Part shown: positions 9,416 through 18,324 of the stretch, one piece after another | Layout: every line of letters begins with the position of its first letter | How positions within the stretch are numbered: the stretch's first letter is position 1 | Origin: Paenibacillus sp. HW567 | Lineage (GTDB): Bacteria; Bacillota; Bacilli; Paenibacillales; Paenibacillaceae | NCBI RefSeq assembly: GCF_000374185.1 | Contig: NZ_KB910518.1 | Span: 2,179,687-2,243,686, forward strand | Reading direction: 5' to 3' | DNA: 64,000 nucleotides | The notes under the pieces: generated by a model | What the model saw: the letters and a program-made list of their open reading frames with translations, nothing else | Told to the model about the DNA's origin: nothing | Database searches by the model: none | Program-made: the position numbers and the translations under genes

Positions 9416-10693
9416 TTGACAAATAATGGATTTCAACATGGCAGCGCCGCAGGCATGCGTATTCATGTTTTGCCGACAAAGGCGTTCAAGACATTCGCTA
9501 TCTCACTTTATGCCGGTGTTCCGCTCGATGAGAGTACGGTTACTTCCACGGCTCTTGTTCCTTTCGTGCTGCGGAGAGGGACAGCGACTTACCCGGAAAC
9601 GACTCAATTCCGTGAACGGCTTGAAGAGCTGTACGGTGCCGGATTCGGCTTTGACATTTACAAAAGAGGCGATTACCAGATTGTTCAATTCCGCATGGAT
9701 ACAATCAATGATTCCTTCGTGCAGAGCAAGGAGAGCCTGCTTGGTGAATCCTTTGCTTTTCTTGGAGAGGTGTTAACCCGTCCACTGCTGGAGGATGGAA
9801 GCTTCCGCGCTTCCTATGTAGCTACAGAACGCGAGACGGTGCGTAAGAAGCTGGAGTCAATCGTGAATGATAAAATCCGCTATGCGGCAGAACGGTGCAT
9901 TGAGGAAATGTGCCGCAAGGAGCCTTACCGTCTGCATCCCCTCGGCCAAAGAGCCGATCTTGACGGCATTACGCCGGAATCGCTTTATGAGTCCTATAAT
10001 TCATGGCTGAACGGGGCCATACTGGATTTGTATGTGGTCGGTGACACAACGCCGGAGGAAGTGGAGAAGCTGGTGATCCGCCATTTTGGCCGCGCCCATA
10101 CCGAAACTGCCGCCTATTCCTCGGATTTTACACTGGTAACGGTTGCTGAAGTCCGTACGGTTGAAGAGAAGCTTGATGTGAACCAGGGCAAGCTCAATAT
10201 GGGACTGCGCACCTCAATCACTTACAAGGACGACCGCTATGCTTCTGCGCTGATGTATAACGGCATTCTGGGCGGCTATCCGCACTCCAAGCTGTTTGTC
10301 AATGTGCGTGAGAAGGAGAGTCTGGCTTATTACGCTTCTTCGCGTTACGACGGGCATAAAGGCATTGGCACGATCCAATCGGGAATTGAAACGCAGAATT
10401 ACGGCAAAGCGGTGGATATTATCCGCAAGCAGCTTGATGAGCTGAAGGCCGGCAATATCAGTGATCTGGAGCTTAGCCAGACCAAAGCCATGATCCGCAA
10501 TCTGCTTTCCGAAATTCAGGATTCCGCTTTTGAAATGATTTCCTTTGATTTCAACCGCCAATTGTCCGGAAAAGACCGCTCCGCGCAGGAGCTGCTGACC
10601 CAGGTGGACGGCACGGGAGCGGAGGATGTGAAGGCTGCGGCAGGCACATTCGAGCTGGATACGATTTATTTCCTGACGGGGAAGGAGGAATAG
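9416..10693 (+). CDS. ymfF: M16-family protein YmfF, EF-P modification factor (inactive peptidase-like)
   Basis: An M16 (pitrilysin-like) homologue of about 425 residues. In B. subtilis YmfF and YmfH take part in making the 5-aminopentanol group on elongation factor P, which relieves ribosome stalling at prolines. The zinc motif HXXEH expected near residue 55 is absent here (the segment reads RRGTATYPETTQF), so this is the non-catalytic partner of YmfH. The TTG at 9416 is preferred because AAAGGGG at 9401-9407 is 8 bases away; a TTG at 9410 in frame would be only two bases from it. It is followed after two bases by ymfH. Confidence 0.85.
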   Translation: MTNNGFQHGSAAGMRIHVLPTKAFKTFAISLYAGVPLDESTVTSTALVPFVLRRGTATYPETTQFRERLEELYGAGFGFDIYKRGDYQIVQFRMDTINDSFVQSKESLLGESFAFLGEVLTRPLLEDGSFRASYVATERETVRKKLESIVNDKIRYAAERCIEEMCRKEPYRLHPLGQRADLDGITPESLYESYNSWLNGAILDLYVVGDTTPEEVEKLVIRHFGRAHTETAAYSSDFTLVTVAEVRTVEEKLDVNQGKLNMGLRTSITYKDDRYASALMYNGILGGYPHSKLFVNVREKESLAYYASSRYDGHKGIGTIQSGIETQNYGKAVDIIRKQLDELKAGNISDLELSQTKAMIRNLLSEIQDSAFEMISFDFNRQLSGKDRSAQELLTQVDGTGAEDVKAAAGTFELDTIYFLTGKEE

Positions 10694-10695
10694 CG

Positions 10696-11976
10696 GTGGA
10701 AAAGATTCATTACGAGAAGCTTCAGGAGACACTGTATCACGAGGTTATGGATAACGGTCTGCAGGTGTATGTGTTGCCGAAACCGGCTTTTCTCAAAACC
10801 TATGCCACCTTTGCCACCAAATATGGCTCTGTGGACAATCACTTCAAGGTTGCAGGCGGCGAAGAAACAACAGTGCCAGACGGCATAGCCCACTTTCTGG
10901 AGCACAAAATGTTCGAGGAGCCGGAAGGCGATATTTTTGCCACTTTTGCCTCTAACGGGGCTTCAGCGAATGCTTTTACCAGCTTTGATCAGACGGTTTA
11001 CCTCTTCTCTGCTACGGAGAATATCGAGACCAATCTGAGCACGCTTGTGGATTTTGTGCAGCGGCCTTATTTCACCGATGAGAATGTGGAAAAGGAAAAA
11101 GGAATTATCGGCCAGGAAATCAATATGTATGCAGATAATCCGGATTGGCGCGTGTACTTCGGCTTGATCGAGGCGATGTACGCCAAACATCCGGTTCACA
11201 TTGACATTGCCGGAACCATCGAGTCCATCGCAACAATCACCAAAGAAACATTGTATACCTGCTACAATTCCTTTTACCATCCCAGCAATATGCTGCTGTT
11301 CGTCGTTGGCGGCGTAGAGCCGGAAAAGGTATTCGAGCTGGTCCGCAGCAATCAGAATGCCAAATCCTATGGCAAGCAGGGTGAGATCGAACGCCTCTTC
11401 GAGGAAGAGCCGGTTCAAGTAGCTACTAAAGTGAAGGAAACTAAGCTGGCCGTGTCGATGCCGAAGCTCCTCTTCGGATTTAAGGAGAAGTCGGAGGGAC
11501 TGGTCGGAGAAGCAGCAGTCCGCCGTGATCTGACAACCAAGCTGATGCTTGATTTGCTGCTGGGCAGCAGTACGTCGCTGTATCAGAAGCTCTATGACGA
11601 GGAGCTCATCTCCGACAGCTTCGGGCACGAGTTCAACAGCTCACCGCAATATGCATTTTCAGCTATCGGCGGAGATACCAAGGACCCGGACCTGCTGCTC
11701 AAGCGGATTAAGGAAGAAATTAATCTTGTGCTTGAAACGGGCTTTGCAGTGAAGGATTTCCAGCGTGCCCGCAAAAAGAAAATCGGCGGCTATCTGCGCA
11801 TGCTGAACTCGCCGGAGAGCATTGCCCATGAATTCACACGTTACCAGTTCCGTGGCGGAGATCTGTTCGAAGTGCTCCCGCTGTATGAAGCGATCACACT
11901 TGAAGAAGTCAATGCCCGCTTGCGCGCGCATGTGGACTGGGAACAACTGGCCGTGTCGCTCGTGGTGAGCCCTTAA
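10696..11976 (+). CDS. ymfH: M16-family metallopeptidase YmfH, EF-P modification factor
   Basis: The 426-residue partner of YmfF in the M16 family. The zinc motif HXXEH is intact as HFLEH near residue 60, with the downstream glutamate region ENVEKEKGIIGQEI, so it should be an active peptidase or retain metal binding. In B. subtilis it acts with YmfF and YmfI in EF-P 5-aminopentanol modification; the exact chemistry is not fixed. Start GTG with AAGGAGG seven bases upstream. It follows ymfF by two bases and its TAA stop overlaps the ymfI ATG by one base, so ymfF-ymfH-ymfI are one operon. Confidence 0.88.
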   Translation: MEKIHYEKLQETLYHEVMDNGLQVYVLPKPAFLKTYATFATKYGSVDNHFKVAGGEETTVPDGIAHFLEHKMFEEPEGDIFATFASNGASANAFTSFDQTVYLFSATENIETNLSTLVDFVQRPYFTDENVEKEKGIIGQEINMYADNPDWRVYFGLIEAMYAKHPVHIDIAGTIESIATITKETLYTCYNSFYHPSNMLLFVVGGVEPEKVFELVRSNQNAKSYGKQGEIERLFEEEPVQVATKVKETKLAVSMPKLLFGFKEKSEGLVGEAAVRRDLTTKLMLDLLLGSSTSLYQKLYDEELISDSFGHEFNSSPQYAFSAIGGDTKDPDLLLKRIKEEINLVLETGFAVKDFQRARKKKIGGYLRMLNSPESIAHEFTRYQFRGGDLFEVLPLYEAITLEEVNARLRAHVDWEQLAVSLVVSP

Positions 11977-12743
11977 TGGCGCTTCCCTTAGAGAACAGCA
12001 AGCCAATCGGGGAAATGACAGTGCTGATTACCGGAGGCAGCGGTGGGATCGGCGGTGCGATTGCCGAGCGTTTTGCTTCCGTAGGAATGAATATTGTAAT
12101 CCATTATATGAATTCGCACGAAGCGGCGAATGATGTGGCCCGGCGCTGTATGGCGCTTGGGGCCAGGGTAATGACGGTGGCGGCGGATATGAAAGACCGC
12201 AGCCAGCTTGAGCGTATGGCGGAAAGACTTGCGGGCAGCGGCATGCAGCCGGATATTCTGGTAAATAATGCCGGAAAGGCGCATTACGGCATGCTTGCTG
12301 ACGTTACGGAGGAGGAATGGGATGATATCATGGCAGTCAATCTGAAGGGCACTTTTATGTGCAGTCAGATTTTCATGCCTTATATGGTTTCCCAGCGTTA
12401 CGGGCGGATTATCAATGTCTCCTCCGTCTGGGGCATCTCCGGCGCTTCCTGCGAAGTGGCCTACTCCGCCAGCAAAGGCGGTGTGAATGCTTTTACCAAA
12501 GCGCTCGCCAAGGAATTGGCGCCTTCAGGGGTTACAGTCAACGCCGTAGCACCGGGAGCGGTTCATACGGCAATGCTGGGCAATCTGCAGGAGGATGAGA
12601 TGCGCATGCTGGAGGAGGAGATTCCGGCGGGGCGTCTGGCTACCCCTGGAGAGATCTCCTCGCTGGTTTATTTTCTTGCACTCCCCGAATCCGGTTATAT
12701 CACCGGACAGATCATCAGCCCGAACGGTGGTTGGATTACCTGA
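11976..12743 (+). CDS. ymfI: EF-P 5-aminopentanone reductase (SDR family)
   Basis: A short-chain dehydrogenase/reductase of 255 residues that reduces the 5-aminopentanone on EF-P to 5-aminopentanol in B. subtilis. The NAD(P)-binding TGGSGGIGG is near residue 20, NNAG is present (DILVNNAGKA), and the catalytic Ser and YxxxK are seen in NVSSVWG and YSASK. The ATG at 11976 overlaps the ymfH stop; an in-frame ATG at 12015 (MTVLITGG) would remove a 13-residue tail and cannot be excluded. Were it not for the neighbours this would look like a FabG-type reductase; the operon makes the EF-P role likely. Confidence 0.82.
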   Translation: MALPLENSKPIGEMTVLITGGSGGIGGAIAERFASVGMNIVIHYMNSHEAANDVARRCMALGARVMTVAADMKDRSQLERMAERLAGSGMQPDILVNNAGKAHYGMLADVTEEEWDDIMAVNLKGTFMCSQIFMPYMVSQRYGRIINVSSVWGISGASCEVAYSASKGGVNAFTKALAKELAPSGVTVNAVAPGAVHTAMLGNLQEDEMRMLEEEIPAGRLATPGEISSLVYFLALPESGYITGQIISPNGGWIT

Positions 12744-12860
12744 AGCTTGCCATGTGCTGCTTGGAGAAATGCTCCAGCATAAGAACGTCCGGCGCGAGAC
12801 ATATTATAACTGTTGCTTTTAAATCTCACGTAATCCATAACATTTTGAGGAGGATTTAAG

Positions 12861-13121
12861 ATGTCAACAGACTCTGTAGTGAAAAACTTTGATACCTGGA
12901 AAAGCTTCTTGGGCGAACGGGTCATTCAGGCTGAGAAAATGGGGATGAGTGAAGAGACCATCTCCAAGCTGGCTTTTGAAATCGGGGAATTCCTTGATAA
13001 GAAAGTTGATCCGGGGAACTATTCCAATCGGGCAATCAAAGAGCTGTGGGATGTCGGCACGGATGACGAGAAGCACACCATTGCTTCCCTCATGGTCAAG
13101 CTGGCGAAGAAAAACGCATAG
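12861..13121 (+). CDS. ymfJ: DUF3243 protein YmfJ
   Basis: An 86-residue charged, probably cytosolic protein of the DUF3243 family, conserved at this place in Bacillales. It starts MSTDSVVKNFDTW and has the conserved LGERV and GMSEETI segments. The ribosome site GAGGAGG precedes the ATG. The function is unknown. It is 117 bases after ymfI and is followed by its own terminator. Confidence 0.85.
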   Translation: MSTDSVVKNFDTWKSFLGERVIQAEKMGMSEETISKLAFEIGEFLDKKVDPGNYSNRAIKELWDVGTDDEKHTIASLMVKLAKKNA

Positions 13122-13131
13122 CATGCGGAAT

Positions 13132-13155
13132 GAGCTCCCCCTGCGGGAGCTTTTC
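13132..13155 (+). terminator. Terminator after ymfJ
   Basis: AGCTCCC (13133-13139) pairs with GGGAGCT (13145-13151), followed by TTTTC, starting 11 bases after the stop. Confidence 0.75.
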
Positions 13156-13248
13156 TGCAATTATTACAGAGGTGAACTTGCCTTTCAATTTCATTTTATA
13201 TATCATTAACATGACCCGTGTTTAAGAGCACTTTGCGGATGCCGTCCT

Positions 13249-13272
13249 TCTAAGGACGGCATAACCGTTTCT
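13249..13272 (+). promoter_or_regulatory. Perfect 24-bp palindrome upstream of ymfK
   Basis: ATGCCGTCCTT (13249-13259) is exactly inverted as AAGGACGGCAT (13262-13272) around a CT centre. It lies 50 bases before the ymfK start, with no T-run. It could be an operator or a leader hairpin. Confidence 0.45.
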
Positions 13273-13321
13273 ACTCGACGTATAGCAAAGTTATGGGAAA
13301 AGGAATCTATGAGGTGCAATC

Positions 13322-14089
13322 GTGGAATTTAAACAATGGTATATGGAGTATAAGATACATAAGAACAGACCCGGTCTGCTTGGTGATATCGCTTCAATGC
13401 TCGGAATGCTGGAGGTCAACATCCTCACCATTAACGGGGTAGAAGGCAAAACCCGTGGGATGCTGCTGGAAACCAGCGACGATGAGAAGATCATGCTGAT
13501 GGGCGAAATGCTCAAAAAAGTAGATAATATAACGGTTACGGCCTTGCGTTCGCCACGGCTTGTGGATAAGCTTGCCGTCCGGCATGGACGTTATATTGAC
13601 CGTGATTCCGATGACCGCAAAACCTTCCGTTTTACGCGGGATGAGCTTGGGCTGCTGGTTGATTTCCTTGGTGAGCTTTTTAAGAGAGACGGAAATCAGG
13701 TTATCGGCCTGCGTGGCATGCCACGTGTCGGCAAGACGGAATCCATTATCGCCGGCAGCGTCTGTGCGATGAAACGCTGGACCTTTGTCTCTTCAACTCT
13801 GCTGCGGCAAACGGTTCGCAGCCAGCTTGCCGAGGATGAGATGAATCCGCATAATGTGTTTATCATTGACGGGATCGTCAGCACGATCCGCTCCAATGAG
13901 AAGCATTACAACCTGCTGCAGCAGGTGATGAATATGCCCAGCACGAAGGTGATCGAGCACCCGGATATTTTTGTGCGGGAATCCGGCTACACCTATGATG
14001 ATTTGGATATCATTATTGAGCTGCGTAACACACCCAGCGAAGAGATATTGTACGACTCGTTTACGACGAGCTACAGTGATGATCTATAG
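13322..14089 (+). CDS. ymfK: DUF3388 protein YmfK with ACT-like N-terminus
   Basis: A 255-residue protein of the DUF3388 family conserved in this locus. Residues 1-75 look like an ACT regulatory domain (HKNRPGLLGDIASMLGML, then a second strand-helix pair). The rest includes GMPRVGKTES near residue 138, which resembles a P-loop. The function is unknown. The start is GTG with GAGGTG seven bases upstream. It precedes rodZ by 41 bases and is probably co-transcribed with it. Confidence 0.8.
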   Translation: MEFKQWYMEYKIHKNRPGLLGDIASMLGMLEVNILTINGVEGKTRGMLLETSDDEKIMLMGEMLKKVDNITVTALRSPRLVDKLAVRHGRYIDRDSDDRKTFRFTRDELGLLVDFLGELFKRDGNQVIGLRGMPRVGKTESIIAGSVCAMKRWTFVSSTLLRQTVRSQLAEDEMNPHNVFIIDGIVSTIRSNEKHYNLLQQVMNMPSTKVIEHPDIFVRESGYTYDDLDIIIELRNTPSEEILYDSFTTSYSDDL

Positions 14090-14130
14090 AAACACAAGCT
14101 ATTTCTACAATACTTTTAGGAGGTGATGGT

Positions 14131-15096
14131 ATGTCGGAACTGGGCCGGCATTTGAAGGAGGCGCGTCTGCAGAAAGGGATGAGCCTTGATGATGTCCAGG
14201 AAGTAACGAAAATTCGCAAAAAATATTTGGAAGCCATCGAAGCGGGGGATTATAAGGTGCTCCCGGGAAGTTTTTATGTCCGGGCGTTCATCAAAACCTA
14301 TGCAGAGGCGGTCGGTGTCAATCCCGATGAGCTGATAGAGGAACATGGCAGCGTACCTGCTGCTGCTCCTCCGGAAGACACTGCAATGGAGACCGTTATT
14401 CAGAAGCGCAGCCGCAAGCCTGAACCTGAACGGAACGCGAAGTGGCTGCCTACACTCCTGATGTGGACCTTTCCTGTATTGATTATTGCGGTGATTTATT
14501 GGTATGCCTCTTCCAATATGAACAAATCAGATCCCAATAAAACTGATCCGGCCAACTTGACTGCTGTGACACAGGACCCTTTGGCTGTGAAGCCATCGCC
14601 AACGGCGGCAGGAGGCGGGGCAGCAATTCCTTCAGCTTCGGCAGCGACGGATACCGCTACAGCTACTCCTGAGACCACTGTTGCTCCTTCATCAACGCCG
14701 CTTCCGTCGCCTTCCGCACAAGGAGGGATTACAGTTGTGCAGGATCGAAAATCGGGGAAAACGACGGTGTTCAAGGTTACCGATCCTGCCGGAAGCGCAG
14801 TGCAGGTTCAGATTGCCGCAACCGGGGTAAGCTGGCTTGAGGTCTACAAGGGCGTGAACTCCAAAGGCGAGAAGCTGAGCTTCGGCAATACCGCAGCCGG
14901 TAATAATCTCACCTTTACCCTCGACAGTGCAGGGATGTATATCAAATCCGGGTATTCTCCTGCTACGGAAATTACAGTTAATGGACAAGTTATCACTGAT
15001 GGCAAAAGTTCCTCCCGCCTCCTCCTTGAACTGGATGAAGGTACAGGAGCACAGGACAATGCTGCACCGACCCAGGAGAACGTCACTACCCAATAA
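14131..15096 (+). CDS. rodZ: RodZ-like cell-shape protein
   Basis: A membrane protein linking MreB-type filaments to the envelope. The 321 residues have an N-terminal XRE-type helix-turn-helix (about 1-70: LGRHLKEARLQKGMSLDDV), one membrane segment (about 112-128, LLMWTFPVLIIAVIYW), a Pro/Ser/Thr/Ala-rich periplasm-side linker, and a C-terminal DUF4115 beta domain from about 220. This is the same layout as B. subtilis YmfM/RodZ and the locus position agrees. AGGAGGTG precedes the ATG. Confidence 0.88.
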   Translation: MSELGRHLKEARLQKGMSLDDVQEVTKIRKKYLEAIEAGDYKVLPGSFYVRAFIKTYAEAVGVNPDELIEEHGSVPAAAPPEDTAMETVIQKRSRKPEPERNAKWLPTLLMWTFPVLIIAVIYWYASSNMNKSDPNKTDPANLTAVTQDPLAVKPSPTAAGGGAAIPSASAATDTATATPETTVAPSSTPLPSPSAQGGITVVQDRKSGKTTVFKVTDPAGSAVQVQIAATGVSWLEVYKGVNSKGEKLSFGNTAAGNNLTFTLDSAGMYIKSGYSPATEITVNGQVITDGKSSSRLLLELDEGTGAQDNAAPTQENVTTQ

Positions 15097-15134
15097 TACA
15101 TTTGAAGTATAGGCTTTGGGATTTTGGAGAACCT

Positions 15135-15344
15135 ATGAATGACTTACAGTTCTTACACCAAAGCGAGGTGCATCTGCTCATGACTGTTAGCTGGATCGTA
15201 ACAGGACTGGGGATTATCGTCAGTCTCCTCGGGTATTATTTGACACCGAGTGCCTGGGGGTATGGTATTTTGGGATTTGGACTGGCACATGTTCTGCTGG
15301 GGATTCTGGATATGTTCCGGGCTCCTACGCGCAGCAGACAATAG
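15135..15344 (+). CDS. Small two-helix membrane protein
   Basis: A 69-residue protein with two hydrophobic segments (about residues 15-33, MTVSWIVTGLGIIVSLLGYY, and 42-58, GILGFGLAHVLLGIL). The ATG at 15135 has GGAGA just upstream; a TTG at 15102 in frame has no ribosome site. I do not recognise the family. It lies 38 bases after rodZ and ends before a terminator, so it is probably the last gene of a ymfK-rodZ transcript and acts in the membrane. Confidence 0.6.
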   Translation: MNDLQFLHQSEVHLLMTVSWIVTGLGIIVSLLGYYLTPSAWGYGILGFGLAHVLLGILDMFRAPTRSRQ

Positions 15345-15364
15345 CCTGGCTGCTTAACAAAACT

Positions 15365-15392
15365 GGCTCCACATTGTGGGGCTGTTTTGTTT
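15365..15392 (+). terminator. Terminator closing the ymfK-rodZ unit
   Basis: GGCTCCAC (15365-15372) pairs with GTGGGGCT (15376-15383) with G-U pairs and a three-base loop, followed by a T-rich run. Confidence 0.7.
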
Positions 15393-15509
15393 GAGCAGAT
15401 AAGACTTTATATGTTTTACGACATAACCGGTCCCGGTTCATAATTAGACTTGAGAGCTTCTTTCTCATATAATAGGAACAGAATAATTGTAAGCAAAGGA
15501 CGTGGAGTA

Positions 15510-16001
15510 ATGAGTTCGGAAAGTTCATTTGATATCGTATCCAAGATGGATATGCAGGAGTTGACGAATGCGGTTCACCAGACAGAGAAAGAGATTGATA
15601 ACCGCTTTGATTTCAAGAACAGCAAGAGCAGCTTGAAGCTGGAGAAGGATGCGCTGGTTATTGCTTCAGAGGACGAATACAAGCTTAATGCGGTCATTGA
15701 TATTTTGCAGTCGAAGATGGTCAAACGCGGCATTACGCTGAAGAATCTGGATTTTGGCAAAATTGAGCCGGCTTCCCTTGGGACTGTACGCCAGCGTCTC
15801 GGCCTCAAACAAGGAATTGATCAAGAAAATGCCAAAAAAATCAACATTCTGATCCGCGACTCCAAGTTGAAGGTGAAGAGTCAAATACAAGGTGATCAAA
15901 TCCGCGTAACCGGCAAGAGCCGGGACGATTTGCAGCAAATTATCCAGCTTCTGCGGAAAGCCGATTTGCCGCTGGACCTGCAGTTTAACAATTTAAAGTA
16001 A
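15510..16001 (+). CDS. yajQ: YajQ family nucleotide-binding protein
   Basis: A 163-residue YajQ/DUF520 protein, exactly the family length, with two ferredoxin-like halves. It begins [14 protein letters not shown] and carries the conserved NRFDFK and [16 protein letters not shown] segments. Members bind nucleotides and some bind cyclic di-GMP; the role in this organism is not evident. The ATG at 15510 fits the family N-terminus; an upstream TTG at 15450 in frame does not. It is flanked by terminators and forms its own unit. Confidence 0.92.
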   Translation: MSSESSFDIVSKMDMQELTNAVHQTEKEIDNRFDFKNSKSSLKLEKDALVIASEDEYKLNAVIDILQSKMVKRGITLKNLDFGKIEPASLGTVRQRLGLKQGIDQENAKKINILIRDSKLKVKSQIQGDQIRVTGKSRDDLQQIIQLLRKADLPLDLQFNNLK

Positions 16002-16009
16002 GCTTTTGT

Positions 16010-16050
16010 ACCCCGCAGTGCTCATGCACTTCTCTTCCGCGGGGTGTTTT
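16010..16050 (+). terminator. Terminator after yajQ
   Basis: ACCCCGC (16010-16016) pairs with GCGGGGT (16039-16045), with an inner AGTGC/GCACT stem, followed by a T-run. Confidence 0.8.
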
Positions 16051-16091
16051 CGTGAATATCGGATTCGTATGGATCAAGGGAGGAACCTCTG

Positions 16092-16679
16092 TTGAATTTG
16101 CCCAACCGCATTACGCTTGCTCGTATTTGTCTTATCCCTATTATGATGTTCTTTTTGCTGGTGAATTTCAGCTTTTATCCGGAACCGATACATTGGGGAT
16201 CTTTTCAGCTTTCTTTTAACCATCTGATCGCAGCGGTAATTTTTCTGCTTGCGGCCAGTACGGATGGTATAGACGGTTACATAGCCCGGAAATATAACAT
16301 GGTCACCAATCTTGGCAAGCTGCTTGATCCCCTTGCGGACAAGCTGCTCGTCTCTGCAGTGCTGATCTCCCTGGTGGAGCTGGGCAGATGCGATTCATGG
16401 ATCGCCATCGTCATTATCAGCCGTGAATTTGCGGTAACCGGACTGCGGCAGGTCGCGCTTCTTGAAGGAAAAGTGGTTGCCGCCAGCAAATGGGGTAAAT
16501 TAAAAACCGTGGTGCAGATTGTTGCTATTTCACTTCTGCTGCTTAATAATTTCCCGTTTCAGTTCGTCAGCATTCCTGTGGACGATATTGCAATCTGGGC
16601 AGCGGCGGTCATCACTATTATCTCCGGAATTGATTATTTCGTGAAGAATAAGGACCTGCTTGAGCTTCATAACGCCTAA
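16092..16679 (+). CDS. pgsA: CDP-diacylglycerol-glycerol-3-phosphate 3-phosphatidyltransferase
   Basis: Makes phosphatidylglycerol phosphate, the committed step of anionic phospholipid synthesis, in the membrane. The 195 residues carry the CDP-alcohol transferase signature DG-x2-AR-x8-G-x3-D-x3-D around residues 57-84 (DGYIAR ... GKLLDPLADK) and several membrane segments. The start is TTG (MNLPNRITLARI) with GGAGG eight bases upstream. It is followed by cinA after 55 bases, the same order as in B. subtilis. Confidence 0.94.
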   Translation: MNLPNRITLARICLIPIMMFFLLVNFSFYPEPIHWGSFQLSFNHLIAAVIFLLAASTDGIDGYIARKYNMVTNLGKLLDPLADKLLVSAVLISLVELGRCDSWIAIVIISREFAVTGLRQVALLEGKVVAASKWGKLKTVVQIVAISLLLLNNFPFQFVSIPVDDIAIWAAAVITIISGIDYFVKNKDLLELHNA

Positions 16680-16734
16680 TCACAAAGAGCGGAATTCCTT
16701 GTTTACTCTACACCCAGGAGGCGAAAGTAAGTTT

Positions 16735-18024
16735 ATGAAAGCAGAGATTATTGCCGTCGGCACAGAGCTTTTGCTCGGACAGATTGTTAACAGCAATGCC
16801 CAGTTCCTATCGGTAGAGCTGGCGGCGCTGGGAATTGATGTGTACTTTCAGACCGTAGTCGGAGATAACAGCAGCCGTCTTCAGCAGGCGATTGAAATCG
16901 CCCGCAGCCGTGCAGATGTTATTCTGTTTACCGGTGGAATCGGTCCGACTGAGGATGACCTGACCAAAGATGCCCTGGCTGTATCTCTAGGCCGTTCATT
17001 GCATATTGACCAGCTTGCGATGGACCATGTGCAGCGCTTTTTTGACGAGCGGAAGATTGTGATGACCGAGAATAACCGCAAGCAGGCACTTATCATCGAA
17101 GGCACAACGCCGCTTTCGAACTCAACAGGCCTTGCTGTAGGTCTTGCGCTTGAAGACAAGGATAAGTATTACATCGTTCTTCCCGGGCCGCCCCGGGAAA
17201 TGAAGCCCATGTTCACGGATCAGGCCAAGCCTTGGCTGCTGCAGCATGTGCTGACGAATGAAATGCCGATCTACTCCAAGATGCTTAAATTCGCCGGCAT
17301 CGGGGAATCGCTGCTTGAGGATAAGCTGATTCATTTGATCCGGGGCCAGAGTGATCCAACCCTGGCGCCTTATGCGAAGGAGGGGGAGGTGACGGTCCGT
17401 ATCTCCACCAAAGCCCCTTCTGAACGCGAGGCCATGCAGAAGCTGGACGTGCTGGAGAAGACGATTCAGGAAATCCTGCCGGAGCATATGTATGCCAACA
17501 TAGATGTGCCGCTGGAGCAGTTGATTGTTGATTGGATGGCAGATGCGGGCCTGACCTTAAGTGCGGCGGAGAGCTGTACGGGCGGCCTGCTGATGGAGAG
17601 CATAACGAATATACCAGGCAGCGCCGCCATGTTTGCCGGGGGGATCGTTTGCTATTCCAATGATATGAAGAAAAAGCTGCTGAATGTGCCTGCCGCACTG
17701 CTGGAAGGTCCCGATGCTCCCGGCGCGGTCAGCCGCGAGGTGGCTGAGGTGCTGGCGGACCAGGTGAGGATGACAGCCGACAGTGACTTTGGATTATCAG
17801 TTACCGGCGTCGCTGGTCCGGGGTATTCGGAACGCAAGCCGGTAGGCCTTGTATTTGTCGGTCTGGCCGAACGCGGCCGCCCTACGGAGGTATATGAGCT
17901 TAATCTCAAAGGAACGCGTGAAAACATCCGTCTTCGGACCGTCAAGGCGCTGCTGTACCGCCTCTGGCGCAGGCTGGAGGATCGCAAGGTAGCAACCCCG
18001 CTTGAGGGAACAGCCTTGCAATAA
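16735..18024 (+). CDS. cinA: Competence/damage-inducible protein CinA
   Basis: A 429-residue two-domain protein. The N-terminal half is MoCF/MogA-like (MKAEIIAVGTELLLGQ, TGGIGPTEDD) with ADP-ribose pyrophosphatase activity in some members. The C-terminal CinA domain (SAAESCTGGLLMESITNIPGS) is a nicotinamide-nucleotide amidase that recycles pyridine nucleotides. The ATG at 16735 fits the family start; CAGGAGG lies 13 bases upstream, somewhat far. Together with recA it forms the pgsA-cinA-recA order common in Gram-positive bacteria, but a terminator and a separate recA promoter intervene here. Confidence 0.93.
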   Translation: MKAEIIAVGTELLLGQIVNSNAQFLSVELAALGIDVYFQTVVGDNSSRLQQAIEIARSRADVILFTGGIGPTEDDLTKDALAVSLGRSLHIDQLAMDHVQRFFDERKIVMTENNRKQALIIEGTTPLSNSTGLAVGLALEDKDKYYIVLPGPPREMKPMFTDQAKPWLLQHVLTNEMPIYSKMLKFAGIGESLLEDKLIHLIRGQSDPTLAPYAKEGEVTVRISTKAPSEREAMQKLDVLEKTIQEILPEHMYANIDVPLEQLIVDWMADAGLTLSAAESCTGGLLMESITNIPGSAAMFAGGIVCYSNDMKKKLLNVPAALLEGPDAPGAVSREVAEVLADQVRMTADSDFGLSVTGVAGPGYSERKPVGLVFVGLAERGRPTEVYELNLKGTRENIRLRTVKALLYRLWRRLEDRKVATPLEGTALQ

Positions 18025-18060
18025 CCTTCTGGCCCGGTATATAATTCATCTATACGGAAG

Positions 18061-18097
18061 AACCGTGGCACTGAGAGATCTTTGCTGCGGTTTTTTG
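18061..18097 (+). terminator. Terminator after cinA
   Basis: AACCGTGGCA (18061-18070) pairs with TGCTGCGGTT (18083-18092) with two G-U pairs, followed by six T. Confidence 0.75.
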
Positions 18098-18241
18098 TTT
18101 GTTTGGCTTCATGCTCTCTGCCCGCAGCAGGCCCTTCAGAAAGGCGTTCCAAGATTTCCGGCAGCTAGGTATTCCGCTATAGTTTCATATCTGAAGGAGG
18201 CTTACAATAAAAGGGAGTATTAACCGGGGAAGCAAAAAAAA

Positions 18242-18255
18242 CGAATGTATGTTCG
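18242..18255 (+). promoter_or_regulatory. LexA (SOS) box of recA
   Basis: CGAATGTATGTTCG matches the Bacillus LexA consensus CGAACnnnnGTTCG at all but one fixed base. It lies nine bases upstream of the recA -35 box, a usual place for SOS control. Confidence 0.8.
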
Positions 18256-18264
18256 AAAAAAAGC

Positions 18265-18293
18265 TTGGCAAGACCTCCGAAACACGCTATTAT
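18265..18293 (+). promoter_or_regulatory. Sigma-A promoter of recA
   Basis: TTGGCA (18265-18270) and TATTAT (18288-18293) are 17 bases apart, about 30 bases before the recA start. Confidence 0.75.
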
Positions 18294-18324
18294 ATTACTA
18301 TAAACAGTGAAGGAAGTGGTCTGA

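Noticed and set aside
9207-9419. 70-codon frame over the sleB end
   Set aside because: Starts inside sleB in another frame and passes through the terminator and inverted repeat; no ribosome site.
18002-18223. 73-codon frame between cinA and recA
   Set aside because: It overlaps the cinA end and runs through the cinA terminator; no ribosome site or family resemblance.
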